Of a stretch of DNA of 64,000 nt, positions 54,001 to 61,685 are shown piece after piece; positions within the stretch are counted from its first letter, which is position 1; the number at the start of each line of letters is the position of its first letter. The position numbers were made by a program, and so were the translations under genes. The DNA comes from Pontibacter beigongshangensis (lineage in GTDB: Bacteria; Bacteroidota; Bacteroidia; Cytophagales; Hymenobacteraceae). The stretch covers positions 157,136-221,135 of the forward strand of contig NZ_VFSD01000006.1 in assembly GCF_014332515.1 (NCBI RefSeq). Direction: 5' to 3'. Under the pieces are notes generated by a model. It saw only the letters and a list, made by a program, of their open reading frames with translations. It made no database searches and was not told where the DNA came from.

Positions 54001-55624
54001 TGTCAAGTCCGTCGAACGCAATACTGGTAGCTTTAATTTCTACATTCTTATCATCGACCAAGTGCCCCAAGAAATTGCCATCCAAATCATGTTTCACAAT
54101 TTTTCCATCCGATAATAAAGTATAAATAAGCCCGCTGTTATTTATCGCAATAAAAGCAAATTTGGTATACTTATCGTCAATGAATATTAATGAACTGCCA
54201 GTATCGTTATCGTTTAAAAATAATCTTCCAACAAAGTTTCCTTGTGGATTATACTTGTAAATACATCTTCTATCTTTTAAATAGATATACCCATTGTGGT
54301 CTAAAGCAAGTTGATCGGGATTTGCAGGAGCAGTATCATTTGAAATATTATTTTCAGCGTAAGTTGCAAATCTGGTAATGAAATTTCCGCTTGAACTAAA
54401 CTTTTGTACATCGCCGCCCCTGTAGTCCCCAGCCATCACAAATAAATTGCCTTCCCTGTCTGTTGCCATATCCTGAATCGGATATTGAAACTTGCCATCA
54501 TCAGAACCTTCCCCCCCGAAAGAGAAAAGAAGGTTGCCGTCTTTATCGTACTTATTTATTATCCCAAGGTGTTTGTGGCAAATAAAGAAGTTGCCGATAG
54601 CATCTGATTTAAACAGACCTACTGAACCAGACAAAGCCTCTGGTAAAGCTTGTATAAAAGTATTGCCATACCCAAAGCTCAGGAGGTGCTTGCCTTCCGG
54701 GGAAAATTTTTGTATACGTAGCGCCTCGTCTCCCTCCCCTACAAAGATGTTTCCTGTGGCATCAACAGCAATCGTGAGCCTGGCTTCCATAAAGTGGCCT
54801 GTCATAAACTGCCCATCTCCCCAACCCTCTGTTCCAAAGCTTCTTACTAAGCGGTTATTACTGTCAAAAACCAGTACGCGATATGCTGCAACATCTGTAA
54901 CATAAACATTCCCTTGAGCATCTACTGCAACATCGGAAGGTATTAAATCAGGAAAAGATTCTTGTCCGCCAATTTGCTTTATAAACTTGCCTTCTTTATT
55001 AAATACCTGTATTCTTTTGTTTCCAGTATCGGTAACATACAGATTGCCATTTGCATCAAGAGCCAAGTCAGTTGGAACAGAAAACTGCCCCTGCTGATGG
55101 CCCAGTTCGCCGAACTCAAGAATCAATGTTCCCTGTGGGCTAAATTTCTGTATTTTATGTTTTCTGGAATAAGCTATGAAAATATTGCCATCATTATCTA
55201 CAACTATTCCCTTAGGAGTATAAGGCACTTCATCATGAGTGTCGATAGTTAAAATTATCTCTCCAGAAGGACTTAACTTTTGGATAGTGCCTTTAGGCTC
55301 TGTTATCAGATACACATTCCCATCCTTGTCTCTGCTAACCCGAAAATCACTTCTCGGATCCCTAATGTTTTCTTTGGTGTAGTACTCTTTTTTGAAATTC
55401 CCTGAAGTGTCGAATACCCGGGTAGAATGGCCATCGGCTACATATAGCAAACCATCTTGCCCCATAACGATATCCTGTGGGTAAAGCAGGCTTTTTCCTA
55501 CTATATAGGCAGGTGTATAATTGGATGTCTGTGCAAAAATGGCCGATACATAAGCGAGGCACAAGAAGAAAAGCAATAAACCGGTTCTCATAGAAGGATA
55601 ATATCCAGGCGTTGGCAATTCCAA
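51044..55624 (-). CDS. T9SS-exported NHL/SdrD-like/IPT multidomain protein
   Basis: 1526 residues. Signal peptide (to about 32), NHL beta-propeller repeats (about 35-620; e.g. PTDLALDANGNLYVTDTGNKRIQVF), an SdrD-B-like/collagen-binding-type domain (about 625-715, GTIFNDTNNNCLKDNEQGIAG), DUF11-like/conserved-repeat beta domains (about 715-1085), four IPT/TIG domains (about 1090-1440), and a type A type IX secretion C-terminal domain (about 1448-1526, EVYPNPSSGHITIDF... VVKRIALL). A large cell-surface or secreted protein. The propeller-coding half (53.6-55.6 kb) is much more AT-rich than the rest, suggesting mosaic origin. Confidence 0.93.
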   Translation of the reverse strand: MELPTPGYYPSMRTGLLLFFLCLAYVSAIFAQTSNYTPAYIVGKSLLYPQDIVMGQDGLLYVADGHSTRVFDTSGNFKKEYYTKENIRDPRSDFRVSRDKDGNVYLITEPKGTIQKLSPSGEIILTIDTHDEVPYTPKGIVVDNDGNIFIAYSRKHKIQKFSPQGTLILEFGELGHQQGQFSVPTDLALDANGNLYVTDTGNKRIQVFNKEGKFIKQIGGQESFPDLIPSDVAVDAQGNVYVTDVAAYRVLVFDSNNRLVRSFGTEGWGDGQFMTGHFMEARLTIAVDATGNIFVGEGDEALRIQKFSPEGKHLLSFGYGNTFIQALPEALSGSVGLFKSDAIGNFFICHKHLGIINKYDKDGNLLFSFGGEGSDDGKFQYPIQDMATDREGNLFVMAGDYRGGDVQKFSSSGNFITRFATYAENNISNDTAPANPDQLALDHNGYIYLKDRRCIYKYNPQGNFVGRLFLNDNDTGSSLIFIDDKYTKFAFIAINNSGLIYTLLSDGKIVKHDLDGNFLGHLVDDKNVEIKATSIAFDGLDNIYITQRGRIIKYDPITKVMLGISSYHPFLIARDDNYHDGGISVNSSGSRAFVAGINSVVCFSDGTDPDQVASNQVSGTIFNDTNNNCLKDNEQGIAGMVVEALPGPFYGITDNSGNYSLEVGEGKFSIKQILPKKSVIREIEQVCPTAEGTHTVFFNSGGGTTGNINFANQATLSPYLSASVSSTRRRRCFPGTTTISYSNTGFASAANANVYLQLPEYVVLKSADKPYTRLPNGTYAFEAGTLAIGQKGTITIQDSVICGNESIRGLTVCTKAWITPGNQSAEGKATTTITGVCNYATGHIRFVIRNTGQADMDSESQFRIYQDGQLATVEGYQLAAGDSMVLHIPASGRTVRLEADQPDENGDNTLASATVEACREIASRIAVSTNFVNALPTDDEEAEVAEECLPIIDSYDPNDKLVLPTGLTEENYTPTNTPLKYKIRFQNTGTDVAYKVVVVDTLSQHLDIATLQMGAASHDYNFSVSGKGQPVLTWTFNNILLPDSTSNEPGSHGYIQFSIKPKAELPEKTAVENFADIFFDYNSPIRTNVTVNRIYDMPQEIIEENRIIAEEVIMTPAIANFTPAAGRFGAEVVITGAKFSGNAQDNKVYFNGIPAEVVEGDAVSLKVRVPAGASTGTLKVITANGGANSSAAFTVYQPPVVSGFSPAEGLVGSEVVLQGSHWSQELLEQVQLGSHTCEVIRTSENEIMVKVPVGAVSGAFIIHTKGGTAASSGLYKVWYAPAITSTDTAMQRVGGRVSLYGENFSREASRNLIQFGTTQAQVLQAGEQVLQVRVPEGAQTGTISVTTPGGTTSTAFEVIPAPLIITVHPARASVGTVVELKGQHFLTLGRQDTVSFSGMEAVILSSSASSFKVRVPRGAATGKVMVAGSGGRALADFELEPLTPQQAIEVYPNPSSGHITIDFVKADFDVQAVQVYDVRGRLVHDQLLNSGLSYKLEIDLSANAAGVYLVAIRTERGMVVKRIALL

Positions 55625-55805
55625 GGAAAATCCATGCCTCTTTTAATATTTTTCCAATATATGAATTTATTAACTTTGTTTAGTTAGAATTCCTTTTCTT
55701 GAAAAACTTTTACAAGATTTATATAGGTTGCAGAAATCAAATGAATTGGTAGTTGCCAGGAAACAGTTTAACTAAGTTTGGAGACCGCAATCAGTTTCAA
55801 AAAAA

Positions 55806-55840
55806 GCAGCCTGTACCGCACGAATAGCGACACAGGCTGC
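55806..55840 (-). terminator. Terminator of phosphosugar mutase gene
   Basis: GCAGCCTGT / ACAGGCTGC stem; on the minus strand it is followed by a run of T (AAAAAAGC at 55800 on plus). Confidence 0.85.
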
Positions 55841-55862
55841 GTATGAAAAAAATGTTAACTAC

Positions 55863-57593
55863 TTACTTCAGTTTCAGATCAGTAATAATCTGCTGAATCT
55901 TCGCACTCAGCTGCTCATTTACCTTGTCATATTCTGCAGCCGAGGCAAGCGGCTCTTTTACGCTGAAATAGAACTTGATCTTTGGCTCGGTGCCGGACGG
56001 ACGGGCAGAGATTTTGCTGCCATCTTTGGTCAGGTACTGCAGTACGTTGGAGCGCTCCAGGTCTACAGTGGTTTCTTCGCCGGTCTGCAGGTTTTTCTGA
56101 ACGCCTGTTTTGTAATCAGTGATGAGCACGACCGGCGATCCGGCGATGGTTTGGGGCGGGTTGCTGCGCATGTCGGCCATCATCTGCTGAATTTCTTCGG
56201 CACCGCGCATGCCTTTCTTTGTAATCGAAATCAACTCTTCTTTGTAGAAGCCGTGCTGGGTGTATACTTCCAGGAGCATCTCGAACAGCGTCTGGCCTTT
56301 GTCTTTGGCTACGGCAGCCATTTCTGCAATCAGGGCGCAGGATGAGATCGCATCCTTGTCGCGTACAAAGTCACCAGCCAGGTAGCCGTAGCTTTCTTCG
56401 CCGCCGCCAATGTAGGCCTCTTTGCCTTCCAGCTGCTTTATCAATTCGGCGATGTATTTAAAGCCGGTCAGGGTTTCGTACATCTTCACGCCATAGCTGT
56501 CAGCCAGTTCCTTTATCAGGTCGGTGGTAACGATGGTTTTTACCACAAACTCCTTACCAGTGAGCTTACCCGCTTTTTGCCAGGCCAGCAACAGGTAGTT
56601 AATCAGCAGACTGCCGGTCTGGTTTCCGTTCATCAGCACAAATTCGCCTTTGTGGTTTTTGACGGCAATGCCCACACGGTCGGAGTCCGGGTCGGTGGCT
56701 AGCACCAGGTCGGCATCAATTTCAGCAGCTTTCTGCATGGCCAGGCTCATGGCTTCTTTCTCTTCCGGGTTTGGGTACACCACCGTCGGGAAGTTGCCGT
56801 CAGGCTTGGCCTGCTCCGCTACCACGTGCACATTTGTGAAGCCGTAGCGCTTCAGAATTTCAGGAACGAGCGTAATGCCGGTGCCATGAATCGGGGTGAA
56901 AACTATCTTCAGATCGTTCTGGCGCTTAATGGCATCCTGCGAAATAGAAAGGCCCAGCACCTCGTTCAGATAAGCCTCGTCCACTTCGGCTCCGACCAAT
57001 TCGATGTTCTCCGGCTTCGGCTCGAACTTTACGTCATCAATCGAGGTGATTTTGTTTACTTCGGCAATAATGTTTTTATCGTGCGGGGCTGTTACCTGGC
57101 CTCCGTCGTTCCAGTAGGCTTTGTAGCCGTTGTATTCTTTGGGGTTGTGCGAAGCCGTGATAACCACGCCGCTCTGGCAACCCAGGTGGCGAATGGCAAA
57201 AGAAAGCTCAGGCGTGGGGCGCAGCGCCTCGAACAGGTACACCTTAAAGCCGTTGGCAGAGAAAATATCGGCCGTGATGCGGGCAAACTTATCGGAATTG
57301 TTGCGGCTGTCGTGGGCGATGGCCACCCTCACCTGCTGGTCCGGGAAATTCTGCTTCAGGTAATTGCTCAGTCCCTGCGTAGCCATGCCCAGCGTGTAGC
57401 GGTTCATGCGGTTGCTGCCAACTCCCATCAGGCCGCGCAGGCCACCTGTGCCGAATTCCAGGTCTTTGTAAAAGGCGTCGGCCAGGGCCTCTTCCTGGTT
57501 GTTGTGCAGCAGTTGCTGTATCTCGTTTTTAGTGGCTTCGTCGTAATTCCCGTTAAGCCAGGCATCTACTTTCTGGCGGATAGCTGTTTCCAT
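55863..57593 (-). CDS. Phospho-sugar mutase (PGM/PMM family)
   Basis: 576 residues of the long alpha-D-phosphohexomutase class that interconverts glucose 1- and 6-phosphate (or mannose phosphates). Active-site phosphoserine S148 in VITASHNPKEYNGYK, metal loop ATDPDSDRVG, sugar-binding GGEESYGYL and phosphate-binding RPSGTEPKIKFY. Length and motifs fit the phosphoglucomutase/phosphopentomutase PgcA-type of Bacteroidota and Firmicutes. Monocistronic with its own terminator. Confidence 0.94.
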   Translation of the reverse strand: METAIRQKVDAWLNGNYDEATKNEIQQLLHNNQEEALADAFYKDLEFGTGGLRGLMGVGSNRMNRYTLGMATQGLSNYLKQNFPDQQVRVAIAHDSRNNSDKFARITADIFSANGFKVYLFEALRPTPELSFAIRHLGCQSGVVITASHNPKEYNGYKAYWNDGGQVTAPHDKNIIAEVNKITSIDDVKFEPKPENIELVGAEVDEAYLNEVLGLSISQDAIKRQNDLKIVFTPIHGTGITLVPEILKRYGFTNVHVVAEQAKPDGNFPTVVYPNPEEKEAMSLAMQKAAEIDADLVLATDPDSDRVGIAVKNHKGEFVLMNGNQTGSLLINYLLLAWQKAGKLTGKEFVVKTIVTTDLIKELADSYGVKMYETLTGFKYIAELIKQLEGKEAYIGGGEESYGYLAGDFVRDKDAISSCALIAEMAAVAKDKGQTLFEMLLEVYTQHGFYKEELISITKKGMRGAEEIQQMMADMRSNPPQTIAGSPVVLITDYKTGVQKNLQTGEETTVDLERSNVLQYLTKDGSKISARPSGTEPKIKFYFSVKEPLASAAEYDKVNEQLSAKIQQIITDLKLK

Positions 57594-57661
57594 GTTTTAT
57601 CTTAAATATGCTTTATGTTCTTTCGATTACTGGCGCCGGGCCCAAGGGCAGGCGCAAAAAA

Positions 57662-57700
57662 ATCACACCAGTTGCGGGCGCACGAGCTGACTGGTGTGAT
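57662..57700 (-). terminator. hppD terminator
   Basis: ATCACACCAGT / ACTGGTGTGAT stem, T-run on the minus strand. Confidence 0.85.
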
Positions 57701-57764
57701 GCGAATGACAGTTCAAAGTAAAGAAAATCTGTTTTAATTAACAGCCCGATACTTTAATTTTTGA

Positions 57765-58859
57765 CTAAAGGTTGCCGCGAAGCTCCTGTTCCCGCTCAAT
57801 TGCCTCAAATAAAGCCTTGAAATTGCCTTTTCCGAACGAACGGGCCCCTTTGCGCTGAATGATCTCGTAGAATACCGTCGGCCTGTCTTCTACGGGTTTG
57901 GTGAATATCTGGAGCAGGTAGCCTTCATCGTCGCGGTCTACGAGTATGTTCTGCGCTTTCAGGGCCTGCATGTCTTCGTCTATCCTGCCTACACGCTCAA
58001 ACAGATCTTCATAGTAAGTTTCGGGCACGTACAGGAACTCGATGCCCCGGCGGCGAAGCTCCGACACGGTGTGCAAGATATTGTCGGTGGCAAGGGCGAT
58101 GTGCTGCACGCCGGCTCCCCGGTAAAACTCCAGGTACTCATCTATCTGCGATTTTCTGCGTCCCTGCGCCGGCTCGTTTATCGGGAACTTAATATAACCG
58201 TTGCCATTCGACACCACTTTCGACATCAGGGCCGTGTATTCGGTGCTGATGTCGCTGTCGTCGAACGTGACGAGTAGTTTAAAGCCCATCACTTTCTCGT
58301 AAAATTCCACCCACTCATTCATCTTGCCTAACTCCACGTTGCCAACACAATGGTCCACGTACTTCAGCCCCACCGGCTCTACCTGCAGGGGTGAGCTGCG
58401 GGCTACAAAGCCGGGCATAAACGGGCCGCTGTAGTTGCGCCGCTCCACAAAGGTGTGGATGGTGTCGCCGTAGGTGCGAATAGAGGCCAGCTTCACTTCG
58501 CCGTGCTCATCTTTTAGCGTTTCGGGCTCCCGGGCTGGTGTGGCGCCCCTGGCTACGGTGTCTTGGAAAGACTTTTCGGCATCGTCGACCCAGAGCGCCA
58601 GCACTTTTACGCCATCGCCGTGCTGCTGCACATGCCGGGCAATGTCGGAGTCGGGGAGGAGCGAGGTGGTGAGCACCAGCCTTACCTTTTCCTGGGCCAG
58701 CACATAGGAGGCGCGGTCGCGCAGGCCTGTCTCGGGGCCGGCGTAAGCTACCAGCTTAAAGCCAAAAGCAGACTGGTAAAAATGGGCGGCCTGCTTGGCA
58801 TTTCCGACATAAAACTCGATGTGGTCGGTGCCGTTCAGAGGAAGGATATCGGTAGACAT
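57765..58859 (-). CDS. hppD: 4-hydroxyphenylpyruvate dioxygenase
   Basis: 364 residues, two VOC modules. Converts 4-hydroxyphenylpyruvate to homogentisate in tyrosine catabolism, using non-heme Fe(II). The Fe ligands are visible as YVDHCVGNV (His, about 178), GVQHIALATDNI (His, about 260) and VFYEIIQRKG (Glu, about 340). C-terminal SFGKGNFKALFEAIEREQ is the typical closing helix. It stands alone with its own terminator; other tyrosine-pathway genes are not in the window. Confidence 0.95.
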   Translation of the reverse strand: MSTDILPLNGTDHIEFYVGNAKQAAHFYQSAFGFKLVAYAGPETGLRDRASYVLAQEKVRLVLTTSLLPDSDIARHVQQHGDGVKVLALWVDDAEKSFQDTVARGATPAREPETLKDEHGEVKLASIRTYGDTIHTFVERRNYSGPFMPGFVARSSPLQVEPVGLKYVDHCVGNVELGKMNEWVEFYEKVMGFKLLVTFDDSDISTEYTALMSKVVSNGNGYIKFPINEPAQGRRKSQIDEYLEFYRGAGVQHIALATDNILHTVSELRRRGIEFLYVPETYYEDLFERVGRIDEDMQALKAQNILVDRDDEGYLLQIFTKPVEDRPTVFYEIIQRKGARSFGKGNFKALFEAIEREQELRGNL

Positions 58860-59001
58860 AGCGTTTAGAGTTTGTGCAGTGGTTGTAAATTACTAGTTTT
58901 ACGCAGCATGCCAGGTGAGTGTGGCAGAAATCAAATTATCATTCTGAATATTTGCAATTTCTGAGGCATGTTCACAACTTTGTAAAAAATCACGAATAAC
59001 T

Positions 59002-59400
59002 ATGAACGCAACTGCCCTGAATAACTCCCTTGTGGCCATTATACAGAAGAAGGAGGAGCTGAACGCACTCGACTACAACGATGCGCGCTACGATGACATA
59101 GAGGAGGAACTGCACGACCTGGAGGATGACTTTAACGAAGAGTTCGGCGATTTCCTGGAGGATGTGCTGGAGGACGTGCATGGCAAACTGAAATCGGACA
59201 CCGATATTTTGCTGCCGACGGCCTACCTGGCCAGCTCGCTGAACGGTGGCATGGTAAATCCGGATGGTGAGAAAGAAGGCGTTTGGGTAGAGTCTGATGA
59301 ATTTCCGGGTGTGGACATGCGCCTGCTACTGGTAGCCAACCCTGCCCGCTTTATGGTGCTGATCGGCGATCAGGCCCGTGAGCTCTGGAAAGCGGAATAA
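59002..59400 (+). CDS. Acidic hypothetical, 132 aa
   Basis: Strongly acidic: residues 20-60 are largely Asp/Glu (ARYDDIEEELHDLEDDFNEEF), a likely coiled coil, followed by a compact C-terminal domain ending PARFMVLIGDQARELW. No signal or membrane helix. I recognise it only as a conserved Bacteroidota hypothetical. Divergent from hppD and closed by a strong terminator. Confidence 0.82.
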   Translation: MNATALNNSLVAIIQKKEELNALDYNDARYDDIEEELHDLEDDFNEEFGDFLEDVLEDVHGKLKSDTDILLPTAYLASSLNGGMVNPDGEKEGVWVESDEFPGVDMRLLLVANPARFMVLIGDQARELWKAE

Positions 59401-59422
59401 AAAGAGAAGATTCTTCAAACCA

Positions 59423-59469
59423 AAAAAGCCGCACGCCCACCTGCTTTGCAGAGGAGCGTGCGGCTTTTT
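59423..59469 (+). terminator. Terminator after acidic hypothetical
   Basis: AAAAAGCCGCACGC / GCGTGCGGCTTTTT, 14-bp perfect stem with T-run; also works on the other strand. Confidence 0.88.
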
Positions 59470-59538
59470 GTTTGCAGCACCTGCAGGGCTGAGGCGCCGC
59501 TTCTATGGGTTGGGAAACAAAGTCATCAGCAGATAATG

Positions 59539-59569
59539 CCTCTGGGGGGCCTAATTCATTAGAATAATT
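59539..59569 (-). repeat. Short repeat copy t (reverse)
   Basis: CCTCTGGGGGGCC, TAATTCATTAGAATAATT. Confidence 0.8.
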
Positions 59570-59625
59570 GCTTCCCGGGCCCATTAGGATTGTGTAAAAG
59601 AAATAGCGCCCTGTGTCGTACACGC

Positions 59626-59636
59626 AATTATTCTAA
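59626..59636 (+). repeat. Short repeat head u, interrupted by MITE-like copy 2
   Basis: AATTATTCTAA; sequence then enters the MITE-like element. Confidence 0.6.
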
Positions 59637-59967
59637 CCCAAGTTGTGCGGTAGAGAGCCTTTCTGACTTAGTCCCTTTGTCCTCCTGAAAGGATCTTGTG
59701 GGCGAGAGCCTAAGGCAATGGCCACTGGCCTGGGGTTAAGTTAGCATAGCCGCTTGTTAAGACTTTTTGGTAGAAGCAGCTTGTTTCATGGCCCGTGTCT
59801 TTGTTCTTTTTGTCTTGATACAAAAAGAACCAAAAAAATCAAGACGATTTTGAACTCGCTGAACGCTCAAACAAAAATCGTCACTCTTTGCACCTGGCAA
59901 CTGTATCTGACTTGTAGTTACCCGCCGCACCACATTATTTAGGGCTGCTACCGCACAACTTGGGTTA
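59634..59967. mobile_element. MITE-like element, copy 2
   Basis: 334 bp with 20-bp perfect terminal inverted repeats (59634-59653 and 59948-59967; left arm contains AACCCAAGTTGTGCGGTAG). Interior matches copy 1 at many landmarks, including GTCTTGAT...ATCAAGAC (59812-59845) and the loop ACTCGCTGAACGCTCA. Flanked by TTATTCTAA and TTATTCAAA, possibly a target-site duplication inside a short-repeat copy. No transposase. Confidence 0.8.
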
Positions 59968-59990
59968 TTCAAATAAAAAGGCCCCTTCAG
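59965..59990 (+). repeat. Short repeat copy v (forward)
   Basis: TTATTCAAATAAAAAGG, CCCCTTCAG, tail CTTTCTGCTCCTTTTGCTG. Abuts MITE-like copy 2. Confidence 0.8.
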
Positions 59991-60330
59991 ACCTTTCTGC
60001 TCCTTTTGCTGCTGTTCCTCAAAATGCAGGTCCTCTACCTGCGGCACCCCGCTGGCGAAACGATGGCATGGCACCTGCGCAGTCAGGGGGGCAAGGCTAC
60101 CCTACATTATTTTTTATGCTCTTGCCAGTTGATTTGGAGGCTGAAAATTAGATAACAAAACATATATCTAAAGAAGGAATGTTATTGACAAAACTGTATA
60201 TATAAATAAAAGTTGGCAAGAAACAGCTGCAAGGCAAAAATCACGATATTCCTCAGGTAAACAGGGGGAAACACCTACGCACATAGTGCTGATAAGCGTA
60301 TGTCTGGGAAGTTATTACTGTTATCTGCTA

Positions 60331-60805
60331 GTTAGGGGTTATTAGAATATGAAGATTTACAACGAATACAAATCAGAGTTTATAGAAATAATAAGGAATT
60401 ATTCCGAAGATTACTATTACCCAAGTGTCAATATTGAAATAAAAATAAAAACAGGAATCATTGAGGCAATTATTGATAGCATTTGGATAGAACGTGAGAA
60501 CATTGAAGCTTTTATTGATAGCCTAAAACTTCTTGATGAAAGTAGAAAAGGCAGAGCCATTTTAGAAGGAATGTCACCTGAACGCTTTAAAATGGAATTA
60601 ATTGGTATTGATGATTCTGGACATCTGGGGATAGGAATCAGAATTGAAGATGAAAACTTTTCAGGAACTGGCTATAATAATGTGATTCAGACGGGGTTTA
60701 CAACTGATTCAGGTCTTATTCCTATATTGATTTCAGACTTGAAAAGTATAATAACGAACCACTAACCACACCTAAAAAACACTAAAGCGCTTTTTAGGCT
60801 AATCC
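60331..60805 (+). other. Cassette-like unit 1 (unknown gene plus palindrome)
   Basis: Runs from GTTAGGGG (60331) to just before GTTAGTGGC (60806). It holds one gene beginning 18 bases after the boundary and a nested palindrome that starts at the gene's stop codon. Same plan as an integron cassette; core motifs are not exact GTTRRRY. Confidence 0.45.
60349..60765 (+). CDS. AT-rich unknown gene, 138 aa
   Basis: 138-residue soluble protein, MKIYNEYKSEFIEIIRNY start, with an internal RFKMELIGIDDSGHLGIGIRI segment. The pattern of a central acidic turn plus GHL and a beta-rich end is vaguely like small immunity-type (DUF6228/WapI-like) proteins, but I would not assign it. About 25% GC in its first full line, against about 60% in neighbouring genes, so recently acquired. 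Its stop codon lies inside the first arm of the following palindrome. Confidence 0.75.
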   Translation: MKIYNEYKSEFIEIIRNYSEDYYYPSVNIEIKIKTGIIEAIIDSIWIERENIEAFIDSLKLLDESRKGRAILEGMSPERFKMELIGIDDSGHLGIGIRIEDENFSGTGYNNVIQTGFTTDSGLIPILISDLKSIITNH

Positions 60806-60814
60806 GTTAGTGGC
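60759..60814. repeat. attC-like nested palindrome 1
   Basis: Outer arms CCACTAAC (60759-60766) and GTTAGTGG (60806-60813), inner arms CCTAAAAA and TTTTTAGG. Lies exactly between the two AT-rich genes. The inner stem could also terminate transcription. Confidence 0.6.
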
Positions 60815-61515
60815 AACCTTAAAGAACGACACCGTAGAAAAAAATGACTGACATTGTAATAAAAAAAGTAGCGCTTAACGACATTGACCAATTGCAAAAA
60901 ATTGGCAGACAGACTTTTTTTGAAACGTTTTCAGCAGGAAATTCCGAAGAGAATATGACAAAATATTTAGACGAAGGATTTTCCGCTGAAAAACTGACGA
61001 CTGAACTTAGCGACAATAACGCAGAATTTTATTTTGCAACACTTAACGACAGTGTAATTGGTTATTTAAAATTAAACTTTGGACATTCTCAAACAGAATT
61101 ACAGGACGACAAAGCACTTGAAATTGAACGTATTTATGTTTTAAAGGACTTTCACGGAAAAAGCGTTGGACAAATCCTTTACGACAAAGCAATACATATC
61201 GCAAGACAGAAAAACGCTGATTATGTTTGGTTAGGTGTTTGGGAAGAAAATCCGAGAGCAATAAACTTTTACAAAAAAAATGGTTTCGTAGAATTTGACA
61301 AACACATTTTCAACTTAGGCAATGACGAGCAGACCGACATTATGATGAAACTAAAATTGAACAACTAATGCGGACGACAAGAAAGGCAGCCACTAACACG
61401 GGTTTTGCGTCAGGCAGGGTGACGTGCAAACTTGGAGCTTTGTGCTTCTACAGAACTTTAGAAATAAATTGAACCTTTGTGCCCCGAAACCCGCCTTAAC
61501 GTAAATTCCCACAAC
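60806..61515 (+). other. Cassette-like unit 2 (GNAT gene plus palindrome)
   Basis: From GTTAGTGGC (60806) to just before GTTAATAGC (61516): a GNAT gene and a longer imperfect palindrome. Confidence 0.45.
60844..61368 (+). CDS. PaiA-like GNAT acetyltransferase, AT-rich
   Basis: 174-residue GNAT. IGRQTFFETFSAGNSEENM at the N-terminus and ERIYVLKDFHGKSVGQILYDKA (acetyl-CoA motif, Q/G-x-x-G as GKSVGQ) with a WLGVWEENPRAINFYKKNGF closing segment resemble PaiA-type polyamine or diamine acetyltransferases. Start is the ATG at 60844 after an AAAAAA run. Codon use is AT-rich (about 35% GC in one sampled line), unlike the host genes, indicating transfer; it sits between cassette-like boundaries. Confidence 0.85.
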   Translation: MTDIVIKKVALNDIDQLQKIGRQTFFETFSAGNSEENMTKYLDEGFSAEKLTTELSDNNAEFYFATLNDSVIGYLKLNFGHSQTELQDDKALEIERIYVLKDFHGKSVGQILYDKAIHIARQKNADYVWLGVWEENPRAINFYKKNGFVEFDKHIFNLGNDEQTDIMMKLKLNN

Positions 61516-61524
61516 GTTAATAGC
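61389..61524. repeat. attC-like imperfect palindrome 2
   Basis: Begins GCCACTAAC (61389-61397) 20 bases after the GNAT stop and ends GTTAATAGC (61516-61524), pairing at 7 of 9. Inner complementary segments CGGGTTT (about 61399) and AAACCCG (about 61484). The body, GCGTCAGGCAGGGTGACG..., is more GC-rich than the gene. Confidence 0.5.
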
Positions 61525-61685
61525 ATCACCAAAAAACAGGAAGCTTCGATAAGGAACTATAGCGATTAAATCATCGCAGGCTGTAAGCTCTTTTGCCTGC
61601 TGCCTGCTTCTCCAAAACCTTTTATTGAAATTTCTGTTTTTGATCCGGGAGCTACTTTATGTAAATATCTGATACCCCCTTTGCT
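61525..61685. promoter_or_regulatory. Upstream region of SDR gene
   Basis: 161 bp; the non-coding stretch counted from the GNAT stop is 317 bp and is otherwise filled by palindrome 2. No fixed promoter. Confidence 0.35.

Larger units (their letters stand above)
59401..60348. other. 948-bp non-coding gap with MITE-like copy 2
   Basis: Largest gene-free stretch. In order: terminator (59423-59469), reverse short repeat (59539-59569), interrupted repeat head (59626-59636), MITE-like copy 2 (59634-59967), forward short repeat (59965-59990 plus tail), a TTGATTTGGAGGCTGAAAAT motif (60129-60148), then an AT-rich stretch leading into the cassette-like islet. Confidence 0.75.

Noticed and set aside
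60331..61524. Calling the islet a true integron
   Set aside because: No integrase gene in the window and the boundary motifs do not match GTTRRRY exactly; kept as a cassette-like hypothesis only.
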